A stretch of 13,129 bases of DNA from Chloroflexota bacterium (GCA_012514615.1 JAAYZY010000434.1:1-13129); one strand, 5' to 3'. Shown: positions 1 to 7,317, numbered from the stretch's first letter. Made by a program: numbers and translations. Notes: a model not told the origin generated them from the sequence alone.

Positions 1-17
1 CGCAGAGGTCTGCCCTG

Positions 18-123
18 CCCGCGTCATGCCCGCGGAAGCGGGCATCTATCCATTCTTGGCGGTGCGGAAGATGGGTCTCCGCCCCCCAAGAACACCGCGA
101 GGGACAGGCTTCCGCGGGGCGAC
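18..123. repeat. degenerate direct repeat, copy 1
   Basis: About 105 bp that recur at 724-833, so the two copies flank the small gene at 160-579. It opens with CCCGCGTCA and then a hairpin with 8-bp perfect arms (ATGCCCGC at 26-33, GCGGGCAT at 38-45) around a GGAA loop. A block at 79-99 that reads CCGCCCCCCAAGAACACC and continues GCG is identical to 787-807. The stretch 55-90 can also fold, as CTTGGCGG pairs imperfectly with CCGCCCCCCAAG. The middle is diverged. It resembles a REP- or MITE-like intergenic repeat. No transposase or recombinase gene is visible in the window. Confidence 0.7.
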
Positions 124-159
124 GGGTACGCGGCCCTGTGTCGCGCACCAGGACCGCCC

Positions 160-579
160 TCACCCCCAGGCCAGCTCCCAGCGGCCCTCGCGCCACAAAA
201 GGTGTGGCGCGCCCTGCCCTTCCAGCAGGGCCAGGGCTTCCCGCCGGCTCAGGCGCGTCAGGGTATACTCGTCCTCACTGCCGCCGGCCAGATATTCCGA
301 GTGGTACTCGTCCAGGTAGAGCCCGCCGCATTCGGGGCACCGCTTGACCGTACGGAAGTAGCTCACCACCACCAGATCGTGCAGACGGGCGAAGGCTGCT
401 GGGTACCCGCCGTAGGAGGCGTCGCGGCTGGGGATGTGCAGCAGGCGGCAGGTGTGGGGGATGGACCGGCACAGGTCGCAAGCGCCGGGGTCGGCGTCCG
501 GCCCATCCGGGTTGCCGATGATGCGCTGCAGCGCCTCGTCGGTGCAGGGGATCAGGGCGGGCGAAACACTGTCGGTCAT
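160..579 (-). CDS. hypothetical protein with two CxxC pairs (possible zinc-binding)
   Basis: I do not recognise a named function. The 139-residue protein has CDLC at residues 34-37, a further Cys at 44 and CPEC at 81-84, a spacing that would suit a four-Cys zinc site (inference). The second pair is followed by GGLYLDEYHSEYLAGG and SEDEYTLTRL, an acidic, aromatic region that looks like a conserved family of uncharacterised bacterial proteins. There is no signal peptide or membrane segment, so it is probably cytoplasmic. The start at 579 is chosen because GAGGAG lies 9 nt upstream. The frame stays open upstream to 711 but crosses palindromic intergenic DNA. It appears to be a single-gene unit, set apart from hflC by 378 bp and flanked by direct repeats. 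Confidence 0.75.
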   Translation of the reverse strand: MTDSVSPALIPCTDEALQRIIGNPDGPDADPGACDLCRSIPHTCRLLHIPSRDASYGGYPAAFARLHDLVVVSYFRTVKRCPECGGLYLDEYHSEYLAGGSEDEYTLTRLSRREALALLEGQGAPHLLWREGRWELAWG

Positions 580-622
580 TGCTGATCTCTCCTCGCCCAG
601 GGCCGCTCGCTGGCGGTCATGG

Positions 623-644
623 GGGGCAAGGCTTCCCTTGCCCC
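623..644. repeat. REP-like hairpin, 9-bp perfect arms
   Basis: Left arm GGGGCAAGG at 623-631, loop CTTC, right arm CCTTGCCCC at 636-644. It belongs to the palindrome cluster between the small CxxC gene and hflC. No T-run follows on either strand, so a terminator call is not supported. Confidence 0.65.
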
Positions 645-667
645 TGCCAACGCCCTGACAACATCCT

Positions 668-699
668 GTAGGGGCGCAAGGCCTCCGTAGGGCCCCTAC
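668..699. repeat. REP-like hairpin, 8-bp perfect arms
   Basis: Left arm GTAGGGGC at 668-675 pairs with GCCCCTAC at 692-699 across a 16-nt loop that includes GGCC. The arm composition resembles the neighbouring hairpins at 623-644 and 888-911, which suggests one class of dispersed palindrome (inference). Confidence 0.6.
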
Positions 700-723
700 C
701 TGCGCATCCACGGGGCCCGTCCT

Positions 724-833
724 CCCGCGTCAAGCCCGCGCGGAAGCGGGCATCCATCCGTCCTTGACCACAAGGAGGATAGGCCCCCGCCCCCCAAGAA
801 CACCGCGGGGGACAAGCTTTCGCGGGGGCAGCG
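724..833. repeat. degenerate direct repeat, copy 2
   Basis: Second copy of the repeat at 18-123, in the same orientation and offset by about 706-709 bp. It shares the opening CCCGCGTCA, a hairpin GCCCGC (734-739) / GCGGGC (746-751) with a loop enlarged by two bases, the CATCCATCC-type segment, the identical 21-bp block at 787-807 and a GCGGGG-rich end. The middle (762-786) is diverged and slightly different in length. Together the copies bracket the CDS at 160-579. Confidence 0.7.
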
Positions 834-887
834 AGTTGCCGGCTTCCGCAAAGGGCGATGGGTGGTTGCTGGCCACATTCCCGTGGC

Positions 888-911
888 AAGGGCGAGGCAT
901 GCCTCGCCCTT
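888..911. repeat. 24-bp perfect palindrome
   Basis: Arm AAGGGCGAGGCA at 888-899 is followed directly by its reverse complement TGCCTCGCCCTT at 900-911, with no loop. It lies 47 bp past the hflC stop codon. No T-run follows on the minus strand, so it looks more like a REP-type element or DNA-binding site than an intrinsic terminator. Confidence 0.75.
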
Positions 912-957
912 ACAGCCCCCCATTCGTGGTTCCATGGCCCGGTTCGTTGACAGCCGC

Positions 958-1842
958 CTAGCGTGGCGGCGTCTCGCTGGTCTCCACCGGCGACTGCAGG
1001 TAACGCCACAGCTCCGACGAGGGCGGCAGCACCAGCGTCGAGCCCTGCCCCAGCACCTTCTCGTAGACCTCCAGGCGACGCAGGAAGGAGTAGAACTCCA
1101 GGTCCTGGCCGAACGCCCGAGCGGTCACCTCGGCAGCCAGGGCGTCGCCCTCACCCCGCAGGCGCTGGGCCTGGCCGTAGGCGGTGGCCAGGAGGATCTC
1201 CCGTTCTTTGTCGGCGTCGGCGCGGATCTCGATGGCCTGCTCTTCGCCCTCAGCGCGGTAGCGCTTGGCGATGCGCTCACGCTCGGCGCGCATGCGGTCG
1301 AAGACGCTGCTCTGCACCTCCACCGGCAGGTCGATGCGCTGGATGCGTACGTCCACCACGGTGATGCCGAAGCGCAGCGCGGCCTCTTGAGAGCCTTCAG
1401 TCACCACGGCCATGATCGGCTCGCGCTTCTCGCGCACCACGTCGATGAAATCGTGGCGGGCGATCTCCTCACGCAGGCGGCCGGCGATGACCTGGTCCAA
1501 GCGGGCCACGGCCGCCTGCTCCGTCCGCACCGTGCGGTAGAACAGCAGAGGATCGGAGATGCGCCAACGTGAGATGTGGTCCACCAGCAGGCGCTTCTTG
1601 TCCAGCGTCAGGTACTCCGCCGTCTGCGGGACGGTACCCAGCACCCGCTTATCGAGCAAAGCGACATCCTGCACGAACGGCATCTTGAAGTACAGGCCTG
1701 GGCTCTGGATAACCCGCACCGGGTTGCCGAACTGGAAGACGATTCCCTGCTGGTGTTCCATGATGATGAACGCCGACTGGAAGCCCAACACCACCAGAAT
1801 GGCGGCGAGGGCCAGGGCGATGATCTTCTTGTCTGCCTTCAT
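958..1842 (-). CDS. hflC: HflC, SPFH/prohibitin-family membrane protein
   Basis: HflC partners with HflK in a membrane complex that, in characterised bacteria, surrounds the FtsH protease and modulates its activity. The 294-residue protein has one N-terminal membrane anchor (about residues 7-27), an SPFH domain beginning near EHQQGIVFQFGNP, and the typical FDRMRAERERIAKRYRAEG segment followed by a long charged coiled-coil stretch (EIRADADKEREILLATAYG). It ends with the EFYSFLRRLEVYEKVL region common in HflC. The start at 1842 has AGGAG 7 nt upstream; an in-frame extension to 1905 has no membrane-protein logic. It lies 87 nt behind hflK and is presumably cotranscribed from the promoter upstream of hflK. 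Neither ftsH nor hflX is in the window. Confidence 0.93.
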   Translation of the reverse strand: MKADKKIIALALAAILVVLGFQSAFIIMEHQQGIVFQFGNPVRVIQSPGLYFKMPFVQDVALLDKRVLGTVPQTAEYLTLDKKRLLVDHISRWRISDPLLFYRTVRTEQAAVARLDQVIAGRLREEIARHDFIDVVREKREPIMAVVTEGSQEAALRFGITVVDVRIQRIDLPVEVQSSVFDRMRAERERIAKRYRAEGEEQAIEIRADADKEREILLATAYGQAQRLRGEGDALAAEVTARAFGQDLEFYSFLRRLEVYEKVLGQGSTLVLPPSSELWRYLQSPVETSETPPR

Positions 1843-1929
1843 GGTTACGCTCCTGCTGAGCCCCGACGCCGCATCGCAGGGGCGGCCATCGGGGGCTCCA
1901 GTCAAACGCCGCGATCGGCGCGGCTGGTT

Positions 1930-2958
1930 CTAGGGTTCCGAGGTGAGCGGCGGCGAGAGAGGCGTCGTCTGGCCCCCGGCCGAGCCGCCGGCCAGGTCGG
2001 TTAGCGGCAGGAACGGCAGCACGCCGTTGGCCTGCGTATCCAGAACGAAGAGATCGGCCTGGTCCAGCATCCGCTCCACGCTCTCCAGGTAGAGCCGCTC
2101 CCGCAGCACCTCTGAGGCCTGGTCATACTCGGCCAACAGGGCCAAGAAGCGTTCGGCGTCGCCGTCGGCCCGGATGAGCCGCTGTTCCCGGTAGGCCTCG
2201 GCAGCCAGCACGTCTTGCGCCGCCGCGCCGCGGGCTTCCGGCAGCACCTGTTCGGCGTAGCCGCGAGCCTGCTGCACCAGCCGCTCGCGGTCTTCGAAGG
2301 CCCGCACCACGTCGTGGAAGGCATCGCGCACCTCCGCCGGCGGGTCCACGGCCAACAGGCGGGCCTCGGTCACCAGCAGGCCGGTCTGGTACTGATCCAG
2401 CAGTTCCTGCAGGATGCTCTTGACCTGCGACTGCGCTTCCGTGCGTCCCTCGGTCATGGTGAAGTCAATGGTGTTCTGGCCCACGGTGGAGCGCAAGGCG
2501 ATCTCCGCTGTCGCTTTGAGCACATCCTCGGGGGTGCGTGCCTGGAACAAGAACGCCACCGGGTCCTGCACCAAGTACTGCACGAAGAGCTGCACCACCA
2601 CGATGTTCTCATCGCCGGTGAGCATCTGAGCCTCTTCCGGCACCATCCGCTCGGTGCCGGCCTCGGTGCGGTAGCCGATTTCGGCCGAGCGCACCGTGGC
2701 CGTATCCACGATGAAGACCCTCTGAATCGGCTGGGGCAGCCGGTAGTGCAGCCCCGACTGCGCCGTCCGGGTGACCCGCCCAAAGGTGAGCACCACGCCG
2801 GTCTCGCCCGGGCCCACCACGTAGAACCCAGAGAGCAGCCACAGCGCCAGCAACGCGGCCACCAACAGCTTGATGACGAGGGGGCTTTGCAGCGCGTTGG
2901 TCAGCCACTCCTGGCCGCCAGCGCCGCCTCCTCGTCCGTATCCGCCCGTTTGTCTCAT
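1930..2958 (-). CDS. hflK: HflK, SPFH/prohibitin-family membrane protein
   Basis: Partner of HflC in the FtsH-associated membrane complex. The 342-residue protein starts with a glycine-rich cytoplasmic segment (GGYGRGGGAGG) typical of HflK, then a membrane helix at about residues 27-48, then the SPFH domain (VGPGETGVVLTFGRVTRTAQ, GLHYRLPQPIQ, MLTGDENIVVVQLFVQYLV). The downstream stretch EALLAEA-like helices, including YAEQVLPEARGAAAQDVLAA, is coiled-coil-like and matches the HflK family. The start at 2958 is preceded by AAGGAGAAAGGGG. The gene order hflK-hflC is the conserved one. The 5' untranslated region from the predicted promoter is about 85 nt. Confidence 0.93.
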   Translation of the reverse strand: MRQTGGYGRGGGAGGQEWLTNALQSPLVIKLLVAALLALWLLSGFYVVGPGETGVVLTFGRVTRTAQSGLHYRLPQPIQRVFIVDTATVRSAEIGYRTEAGTERMVPEEAQMLTGDENIVVVQLFVQYLVQDPVAFLFQARTPEDVLKATAEIALRSTVGQNTIDFTMTEGRTEAQSQVKSILQELLDQYQTGLLVTEARLLAVDPPAEVRDAFHDVVRAFEDRERLVQQARGYAEQVLPEARGAAAQDVLAAEAYREQRLIRADGDAERFLALLAEYDQASEVLRERLYLESVERMLDQADLFVLDTQANGVLPFLPLTDLAGGSAGGQTTPLSPPLTSEP

Positions 2959-3052
2959 ACCTAGCCCCTTTCTCCTTTGCCTATCTGTAAGCTTATGCCT
3001 TTACACCCCATTCGAACGCGCCGCCTGTCACGGGCCGCGGCGGTAGGGGGGC

Positions 3053-3081
3053 ATTATACCCTGAAACGCTCCATCGGGCAA
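3053..3081 (-). promoter_or_regulatory. sigma-70 promoter for hflK-hflC
   Basis: On the minus strand, -35 TTGCCC occupies 3081-3076 and a perfect -10 TATAAT occupies 3058-3053, with exactly 17 nt between. Transcription would begin near 3044-3046, giving a leader of about 85 nt before the hflK start at 2958. The promoter lies in the 184-bp gap after pgl, so hflKC can be expressed apart from the upstream pentose phosphate operon. Confidence 0.75.
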
Positions 3082-3142
3082 CGGCGGGCGAAACGGCTTT
3101 GGGGGCGCTGCCGGCCAGCTGAGGAGGAACCTGCAGGGCGGG

Positions 3143-3859
3143 TCAGCCCAGGCCGGCGGCGGCTGCCTGATCCAACAGCCAGGTGAGCCGGCCGGCGACG
3201 GGACGCACCCGGCGGGCCGGAAGCCGGCTGTCTTCGTCGACCCACACCGCCCGCACCGCGTCTGCCTTGTCGGCCCCGCTGACCAGGAAGAGGACCTGCC
3301 GGGCTGCGTTGAGGGCCGGCAGGGTGAGGGTTACCCGCTGGGCTGGCCGACCGCCATAGTCGGCCGCGACCGCCAGCGCCAGCCGCGTGTCTTCGACCAA
3401 CGCCGCGGAGCCGGGGAACAGGGAGGCGGTGTGGCCATCGGCGCCCATGCCCAGCAGTGCCAGGTCGAAGTCAGGCCGCGGCCCACGGAAGAGCTCCCGC
3501 AGCAGCCGGTCGTAGGCCTGCGCCGCCTGCCGCGGCTCCCATTCGCCCCGCATCCGGTGCACCTGGCCAGGCGGGACGGGCACGTGGGCCAGCAGAGTCT
3601 CGTGGGCCAGACGGTAGTTGCTCTCGCCGTGGCCGGGGGGCACACAGCGCTCGTCGCCCCAGAAGAGGGAGGTCTGGGGCCACGGCAGACATGCCGTGGC
3701 CAGCAGACGGTAGAGCGCCTTGGGGGTAGAGCCGCCGGCGAGGACCAAGCTGAACCGTCCTCGAGCGGCCACGGCCTGCTGGGCCGCGGCGACGACCCGC
3801 CGCGTCGCCTCGGCAGCTAGCGCGCCAGCATCCGCCAACACCACTAGGTCGGTTTCCAT
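3143..3859 (-). CDS. pgl: 6-phosphogluconolactonase
   Basis: Hydrolyses 6-phosphogluconolactone to 6-phosphogluconate, the second step of the oxidative pentose phosphate pathway, in the cytoplasm. The 238-residue length is normal for the DevB/NagB-like lactonase family. Visible signatures are [14 protein letters not shown] (residues 40-53), [17 protein letters not shown] (67-83) and [16 protein letters not shown] (135-150), the last being the family's phosphate and active-site loop. The start at 3859 is chosen from the [11 protein letters not shown] beginning of the domain. It overlaps the zwf stop by 16 bp, which suggests translational coupling; the ribosome-binding site is weak (GGGGCG). 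A longer in-frame start at 3982 would only add residues overlapping zwf. Confidence 0.92.
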   Translation of the reverse strand: METDLVVLADAGALAAEATRRVVAAAQQAVAARGRFSLVLAGGSTPKALYRLLATACLPWPQTSLFWGDERCVPPGHGESNYRLAHETLLAHVPVPPGQVHRMRGEWEPRQAAQAYDRLLRELFRGPRPDFDLALLGMGADGHTASLFPGSAALVEDTRLALAVAADYGGRPAQRVTLTLPALNAARQVLFLVSGADKADAVRAVWVDEDSRLPARRVRPVAGRLTWLLDQAAAAGLG

Positions 3860-5376
3860 GCCGCGCCCCAGGCGGGGCTCCCCCCCCGCCGGGGCCCCTG
3901 GCCGTCGAGGGCCTCGCCGCAGCCCTGGTGCCAGAGGCGGCCATCGTCGGCCAGCAGGTCGTCGGCCTCGGGCGGCCCCCAACTACCCGGTTCGTAGACG
4001 GCCAGAAGAGAGGCCCCCGGCTTGGCCCAGCGGGCCAGGATGGGATCGATGATGCGCCAGGCCAGCTCGATCTCGTCGGCCCGGGCGAACAAGGTAGCGT
4101 CGCCCTGCATGGCGTCCAACAGAAGGCGCTCGTAAGCGTCGGGCAGGGCTGAAGCCCCGAAATCCTCAGCGTAATGGAACTCCATGTGCACCGAGCGGGT
4201 GCGCATCCCCGCGCCGAGCTCCTTGGCCTCGAAGCGCAGGTGCATCCCTTCGTCTGGCTGCAGGCAGAGCGAGAGGACGTTGGGGGTCATCTCGGCGCCC
4301 GTGGGCAAGGGGAAGAGCAAGTGCGGCACCCGCTTGAACTGGATGGAGATCTCCGAAGTCTTGGCCGCCAGGTTCTTGCCCGAGCGCAGGTAGAACGGCA
4401 CCCCTTGCCAGCGCCAGTTGTCCACGAAGAACTGCAGAGCAGCGTAGGTGGGGGTCTGAGAATCGGCCGCTACGCCCTCCTCTGCGCGGTAGCCCTGGTA
4501 CTGGGCGCGGATGCTGCGAGTGCACTTGCGCACCGCCCGCAGCACCTTCACCTTCTCGTCCCGCAGGGCGTCGGCGTCGAAGACGGCCGGCGGCTCCATG
4601 GCCGTCGGGGTCAGGAGCTGCAGCAGGTGGTTCTGGAACATGTCCCGCAGCACCCCGGCCTGGTCGTAGTAGCCGGCGCGGTGCCCCACCCCCACCTCTT
4701 CGGCCACGGTGATCTGCACATGGTCCACGTAGTTGCGGTTCCACAGCGGTTCAAAGATGGCGTTGGCGACGCGGAAGGTAAGGATGTTTTGGACCGTCTC
4801 TTTGCCCAGGTAGTGATCGATGCGGTAGACCTGACGTTCTCGGAACACAGCGTGCACCTGCTCATTCAGGTGATGGGCCGTTTCCAGGTTGCGGCCAAAC
4901 GGTTTCTCGATGACGATGCGCGTCCAGCCAGGGTCGCTCTGGTGCAGGCCGGCCCGCCCCAACTGCTCCACAATCACCGGGTAGAGGCTGGGGGGAGTGG
5001 CCAGGTAGAAGAGGCGGTTGCCCCCCGTGCCGGCCTGGTCGTCCAGCGCAGTCAGCCGTTCCCCCAGGCGGCGGTAGGTCTCAGGGTCGTCGTAGCCGCC
5101 ATCCATGTACAGCAGCCGGCCCTGGAACGTCCCCCAGAGCTCGCACAGTCCGGGCTTGTAGCGGGCGTAGGTCTTCACCCCTTCGAAGACCTGGGCCCGG
5201 AATGCGTCGTCGGAGAGGAGGCTGCGGGCCACCCCCAAGACCCGCGCCTGCGACGGCAGCAGGCCCTCGCAGCCCAAGCTGTGCAGAGCCGGCACCAGCT
5301 TGCGCTGCGTCAGGTCGCCAGAGGCGCCGAAGATGACTACGACGCTCGGTTCGGCACGGGTGGCGGCAGGGGCCAT
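3844..5376 (-). CDS. zwf: glucose-6-phosphate 1-dehydrogenase
   Basis: Oxidises glucose-6-phosphate to 6-phosphogluconolactone with reduction of NAD(P)+. The 510-residue protein has the N-terminal dinucleotide-binding loop [10 protein letters not shown] (17-26), EKPFGR (157-162), the substrate signature RIDHYLGKE (185-193) and DMFQNH ending at His250, which corresponds to the catalytic His of characterised enzymes. The C-terminal domain ends in the usual [20 protein letters not shown] further tail of about 30 residues, rich in Gly, Pro and Trp, runs past the normal end into the start of pgl. The start at 5376 has AAGGAAGGAG just upstream. It is 38 nt behind gnd and overlaps pgl. Confidence 0.95.
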   Translation of the reverse strand: MAPAATRAEPSVVVIFGASGDLTQRKLVPALHSLGCEGLLPSQARVLGVARSLLSDDAFRAQVFEGVKTYARYKPGLCELWGTFQGRLLYMDGGYDDPETYRRLGERLTALDDQAGTGGNRLFYLATPPSLYPVIVEQLGRAGLHQSDPGWTRIVIEKPFGRNLETAHHLNEQVHAVFRERQVYRIDHYLGKETVQNILTFRVANAIFEPLWNRNYVDHVQITVAEEVGVGHRAGYYDQAGVLRDMFQNHLLQLLTPTAMEPPAVFDADALRDEKVKVLRAVRKCTRSIRAQYQGYRAEEGVAADSQTPTYAALQFFVDNWRWQGVPFYLRSGKNLAAKTSEISIQFKRVPHLLFPLPTGAEMTPNVLSLCLQPDEGMHLRFEAKELGAGMRTRSVHMEFHYAEDFGASALPDAYERLLLDAMQGDATLFARADEIELAWRIIDPILARWAKPGASLLAVYEPGSWGPPEADDLLADDGRLWHQGCGEALDGQGPRRGGSPAWGAAWKPT

Positions 5377-5414
5377 GGCTCCTTCCTTCCTGCTGGCCTG
5401 ACGGCAAGCTTGGC

Positions 5415-6326
5415 TCAGTCTGGGCGCTTCACGGCGTGGCCGCCGAACTGGTTGCGCATGGCCGCCAGCAGCTTGGACGCGTAGCTCTCTTCTTGCCGGC
5501 TGACGAAGCGCGCCTGCAGGGCCAGGGTGATGACCGGGGCCGGCACATCCAGGTCGATCGCCTCGAAGACCGTCCAGCGTCCCTCACCGCTATCGGCCAC
5601 CCAGCCCTTGATGTCGCTGAGCTCAGGGTCTTCGGCCAAGGCGTTCGCAGTCAGGTCCAGCAACCACGAGCGGACCACGCTGCCCACGCGCCAGATCTCG
5701 GCCACCTGGTGCAGGTCCAGTTCCAGCTCCTGCTTGGCCCGCAGGATCTCGAACCCCTCAGCGTAGGCCTGCATCAGCCCGTACTCGATGCCGTTGTGCA
5801 CCATCTTGACGAAGTGGCCAGCGCCGCTGGGGCCCACATGGCCCCAGCCACGATCCGGGGCCGGCGCCAGGGTCTCCAGGGCCGTGCGCAACCGCTCCAC
5901 GGCCTGCGCCTCCCCGCCGACCATGAGGCTGTAGCCCTCGGAAAGCCCCCACACGCCACCGCTGGTGCCCACATCCACAAAGTGCAGGCCGCGGGCGGTC
6001 ACTTCTGCGGCGCGGCGCATGGTCTCGCGGTAGTTGCTGTTGCCGCCATCCACGATGGTGTCGCCGGGCGAAAGCAGGTCGGCCAGGGCCTGCACCATCT
6101 GTTCCGTGGGGTTGCCGGCTGGCACCATCACCCACACCACCCGGGGGGGCGTCAGCGCCTGTGCCACCTCGGCCAGCGAGAAGGTCGCCTGCAGGCCGGT
6201 CTCGGCGGCCAGGGCCTGCGTTACCTCCGGCGAACGGTTGTAGCCGACCACACGGTGCCCGCCCTGCGCCAGCCGCCGGGCCATGTTGCCGCCCATCTTG
6301 CCCAAGCCAACGATGGCGATCTCCAT
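5415..6326 (-). CDS. gnd: 6-phosphogluconate dehydrogenase, decarboxylating (short form)
   Basis: Oxidatively decarboxylates 6-phosphogluconate to ribulose-5-phosphate. At 303 residues it belongs to the short YqeC/GndA-type class, not the classic form of about 470 residues. Motifs are [13 protein letters not shown] (7-19), [13 protein letters not shown] (93-105), [19 protein letters not shown] (120-138) and [19 protein letters not shown] (174-192), with Lys174 and Glu181 as likely catalytic residues. The second beta strand is followed by YNRSPE. An Arg there, not an acidic residue, hints at NADP+ use, but this is only inference. The start at 6326 has GGAGG about 10 nt upstream; the frame extends to 6491 across the promoter and is not used. 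It is the first gene of the gnd-zwf-pgl operon. Confidence 0.93.
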   Translation of the reverse strand: MEIAIVGLGKMGGNMARRLAQGGHRVVGYNRSPEVTQALAAETGLQATFSLAEVAQALTPPRVVWVMVPAGNPTEQMVQALADLLSPGDTIVDGGNSNYRETMRRAAEVTARGLHFVDVGTSGGVWGLSEGYSLMVGGEAQAVERLRTALETLAPAPDRGWGHVGPSGAGHFVKMVHNGIEYGLMQAYAEGFEILRAKQELELDLHQVAEIWRVGSVVRSWLLDLTANALAEDPELSDIKGWVADSGEGRWTVFEAIDLDVPAPVITLALQARFVSRQEESYASKLLAAMRNQFGGHAVKRPD

Positions 6327-6353
6327 AGGCTCATCCCCTCCCCCGCAGTGAGC

Positions 6354-6365
6354 CCCAGAACTGGG
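6354..6365. other. small inverted repeat in gnd leader (possible operator)
   Basis: CCCAG-AA-CTGGG lies in the leader of about 80 nt between the predicted gnd promoter and the gnd start. It could be a short hairpin or half of a regulator site. It is short enough to occur by chance in GC-rich DNA. Confidence 0.25.
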
Positions 6366-6411
6366 TTCCGTCGTACGCCAGCGCCGGGGGGCAGTCGGTG
6401 CAGATATCACG

Positions 6412-6439
6412 ATTATACCCCGGGCGCCGCGGGCGTCAA
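6412..6439 (-). promoter_or_regulatory. strong sigma-70 promoter for gnd-zwf-pgl
   Basis: On the minus strand, -35 TTGACG (6439-6434, one mismatch to consensus) and -10 TATAAT (6417-6412, perfect) are separated by 16 nt. Transcription would start near 6404-6406. No other strong promoter was seen inside the operon, so the three pentose phosphate genes are probably transcribed together from here. Confidence 0.8.
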
Positions 6440-6516
6440 AAGGCTCATCTGTGGCGCTGGTCCCCTGGCGGTCGCACCGCGCCGCTGACAACTACTGTCC
6501 GGCCATCGCCAAGGGT

Positions 6517-6545
6517 TTGACGAAATCGCCGCCTTCCGCTACAAT
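6517..6545 (+). promoter_or_regulatory. sigma-70 promoter for the L25 gene
   Basis: -35 TTGACG (6517-6522) and -10 TACAAT (6540-6545) are separated by exactly 17 nt, with a likely start near 6552-6555. This gives a leader of about 35 nt. It is divergent from the gnd promoter; the two -35 boxes are about 78 bp apart. Confidence 0.8.
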
Positions 6546-6588
6546 GGCTCTGTTACGTTAGGTTCGCTACGCAGGGAGAACAGGGATT

Positions 6589-7233
6589 ATGGCGCAGATC
6601 GTATTTGAAGCTGAACCTCGCAGCGTCACGCGCAAGCAGAACCGCGTGTTGCGTCGCGAAGGGTGGGTCCCCGGTGTCGTATACGGGCACAAGGTGGAGC
6701 CCATCATGATCCAGATGGAAGAGAAGGCCCTCCAGCGGCATCTGACTGCCGGCGCGCACGGCCTGGTAGCGTTGAGCGTCAAGGGCGAGGAGAAGCCGCG
6801 CCACGTGCTAGTGCGGGAAGTGCAGCGGCACCCCCTCAACCGCCACATCGTGCACATGGACCTCCAGGAAGTGGCCATGACCGAGAAGCTGCGGACGTCG
6901 GTCCCGGTGACGTTGGTCGGCGTCTCGCCCCTGGTGGAACGCGGCGACGGCATCCTCCTCACCAACCTGACCCAGGTGGAGATTGAGTGTCTGCCTGCTG
7001 CCATCCCCGAGCACATCAGCCTGGATATCTCTGGGCTGAAGGCCATCGGCGAGCCGATTACGGCTGGCAGCCTCCCTCTGCCCGAGGGCGTTGCCCTGGT
7101 GACCGATCCAGGCGAGATGGTGGTCACCGTGGTTCGGCTGGCCAAGGAAGAGGAAGTAGAAGCGCTGGTCGCCGAGCCTACGACCGCCGAGCCCGAGGTG
7201 ATTCACAAGGGCAAGGAAGAGGAAGAAGCGTAG
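6589..7233 (+). CDS. rplY: 50S ribosomal protein L25 (TL5/CTC type)
   Basis: Binds 5S rRNA in the large ribosomal subunit; the long CTC form is associated with stress in other bacteria. At 214 residues it is the two-domain type. The N-terminal 5S-binding beta-barrel (about 1-92) contains SVTRKQNRVLRREGWVPGVVYG and ends near HPLNRHIVHMDLQEV. The C-terminal TL5 beta domain (about 93-185) contains VPVTLVGVSPLVERGDGILL, VEIECLPAAIPEHISLDIS and GSLPLPEGVALVTDP. The acidic tail (EEEVEALVAE, KGKEEEEA) is usual for the family. GGGAG lies 10 nt before the ATG. It appears monocistronic: it has its own promoter and a terminator 31 bp downstream, and no pth gene follows, unlike in many genomes. Confidence 0.95.
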   Translation: MAQIVFEAEPRSVTRKQNRVLRREGWVPGVVYGHKVEPIMIQMEEKALQRHLTAGAHGLVALSVKGEEKPRHVLVREVQRHPLNRHIVHMDLQEVAMTEKLRTSVPVTLVGVSPLVERGDGILLTNLTQVEIECLPAAIPEHISLDISGLKAIGEPITAGSLPLPEGVALVTDPGEMVVTVVRLAKEEEVEALVAEPTTAEPEVIHKGKEEEEA

Positions 7234-7263
7234 TCCCGTCCCTCCAGTTGTCCAGCGCTCACT

Positions 7264-7303
7264 CCAGCTCCCCCAGGCGCATGCCAGCGGGGGAGCTGGT
7301 TTT
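7264..7303 (+). terminator. rho-independent terminator of the L25 gene
   Basis: An 11-bp perfect stem, CCAGCTCCCCC (7264-7274) with GGGGGAGCTGG (7289-7299), encloses a 14-nt loop and is followed directly by TTTT. It lies 30 bp after the L25 stop and 15 bp before the end of the convergent peptidase gene. The minus-strand side has no T-run, so it mainly serves the plus strand. Confidence 0.85.
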
Positions 7304-7317
7304 GCGTCAGGCGCGGG

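Larger units (their letters stand above)
580..957. other. non-coding region rich in palindromes and repeats
   Basis: I see no convincing gene in these 378 bp. The region holds, in order, a hairpin at 623-644, a hairpin at 668-699, the second copy of the direct repeat at 724-833, and a perfect palindrome at 888-911. None is followed by a clear T-run on either strand, so none is called as a rho-independent terminator. They may act as mRNA 3'-end stabilisers or protein-binding REP-like sites downstream of hflC. The region also contains the upstream sequence of the small gene at 160-579, but no good -35/-10 pair stood out. Confidence 0.6.

Noticed and set aside
18..833. Possible CRISPR array from the repeated hairpin sequence
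   Set aside because: There are only two diverged copies about 700 bp apart, with a gene between them. There is no regular short-repeat and spacer pattern and no cas gene.
3107..3119. GCTG-CCGGC-CAGC hairpin after pgl as a terminator
   Set aside because: The stem is only 4 bp and no T-run follows on the minus strand.
4174..5484. Long open frame on the plus strand opposite zwf (about 436 codons)
   Set aside because: It is antisense to a clear glucose-6-phosphate dehydrogenase gene. Its translation is rich in His, Gln and Val with no domain signature, as expected from GC-rich codon bias on the opposite strand.
6327..6491. N-terminal extension of the 6-phosphogluconate dehydrogenase frame
   Set aside because: The extension covers the predicted promoter and leader. 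The dinucleotide-binding strand MEIAIVGLG begins exactly at the ATG with a good ribosome-binding site.
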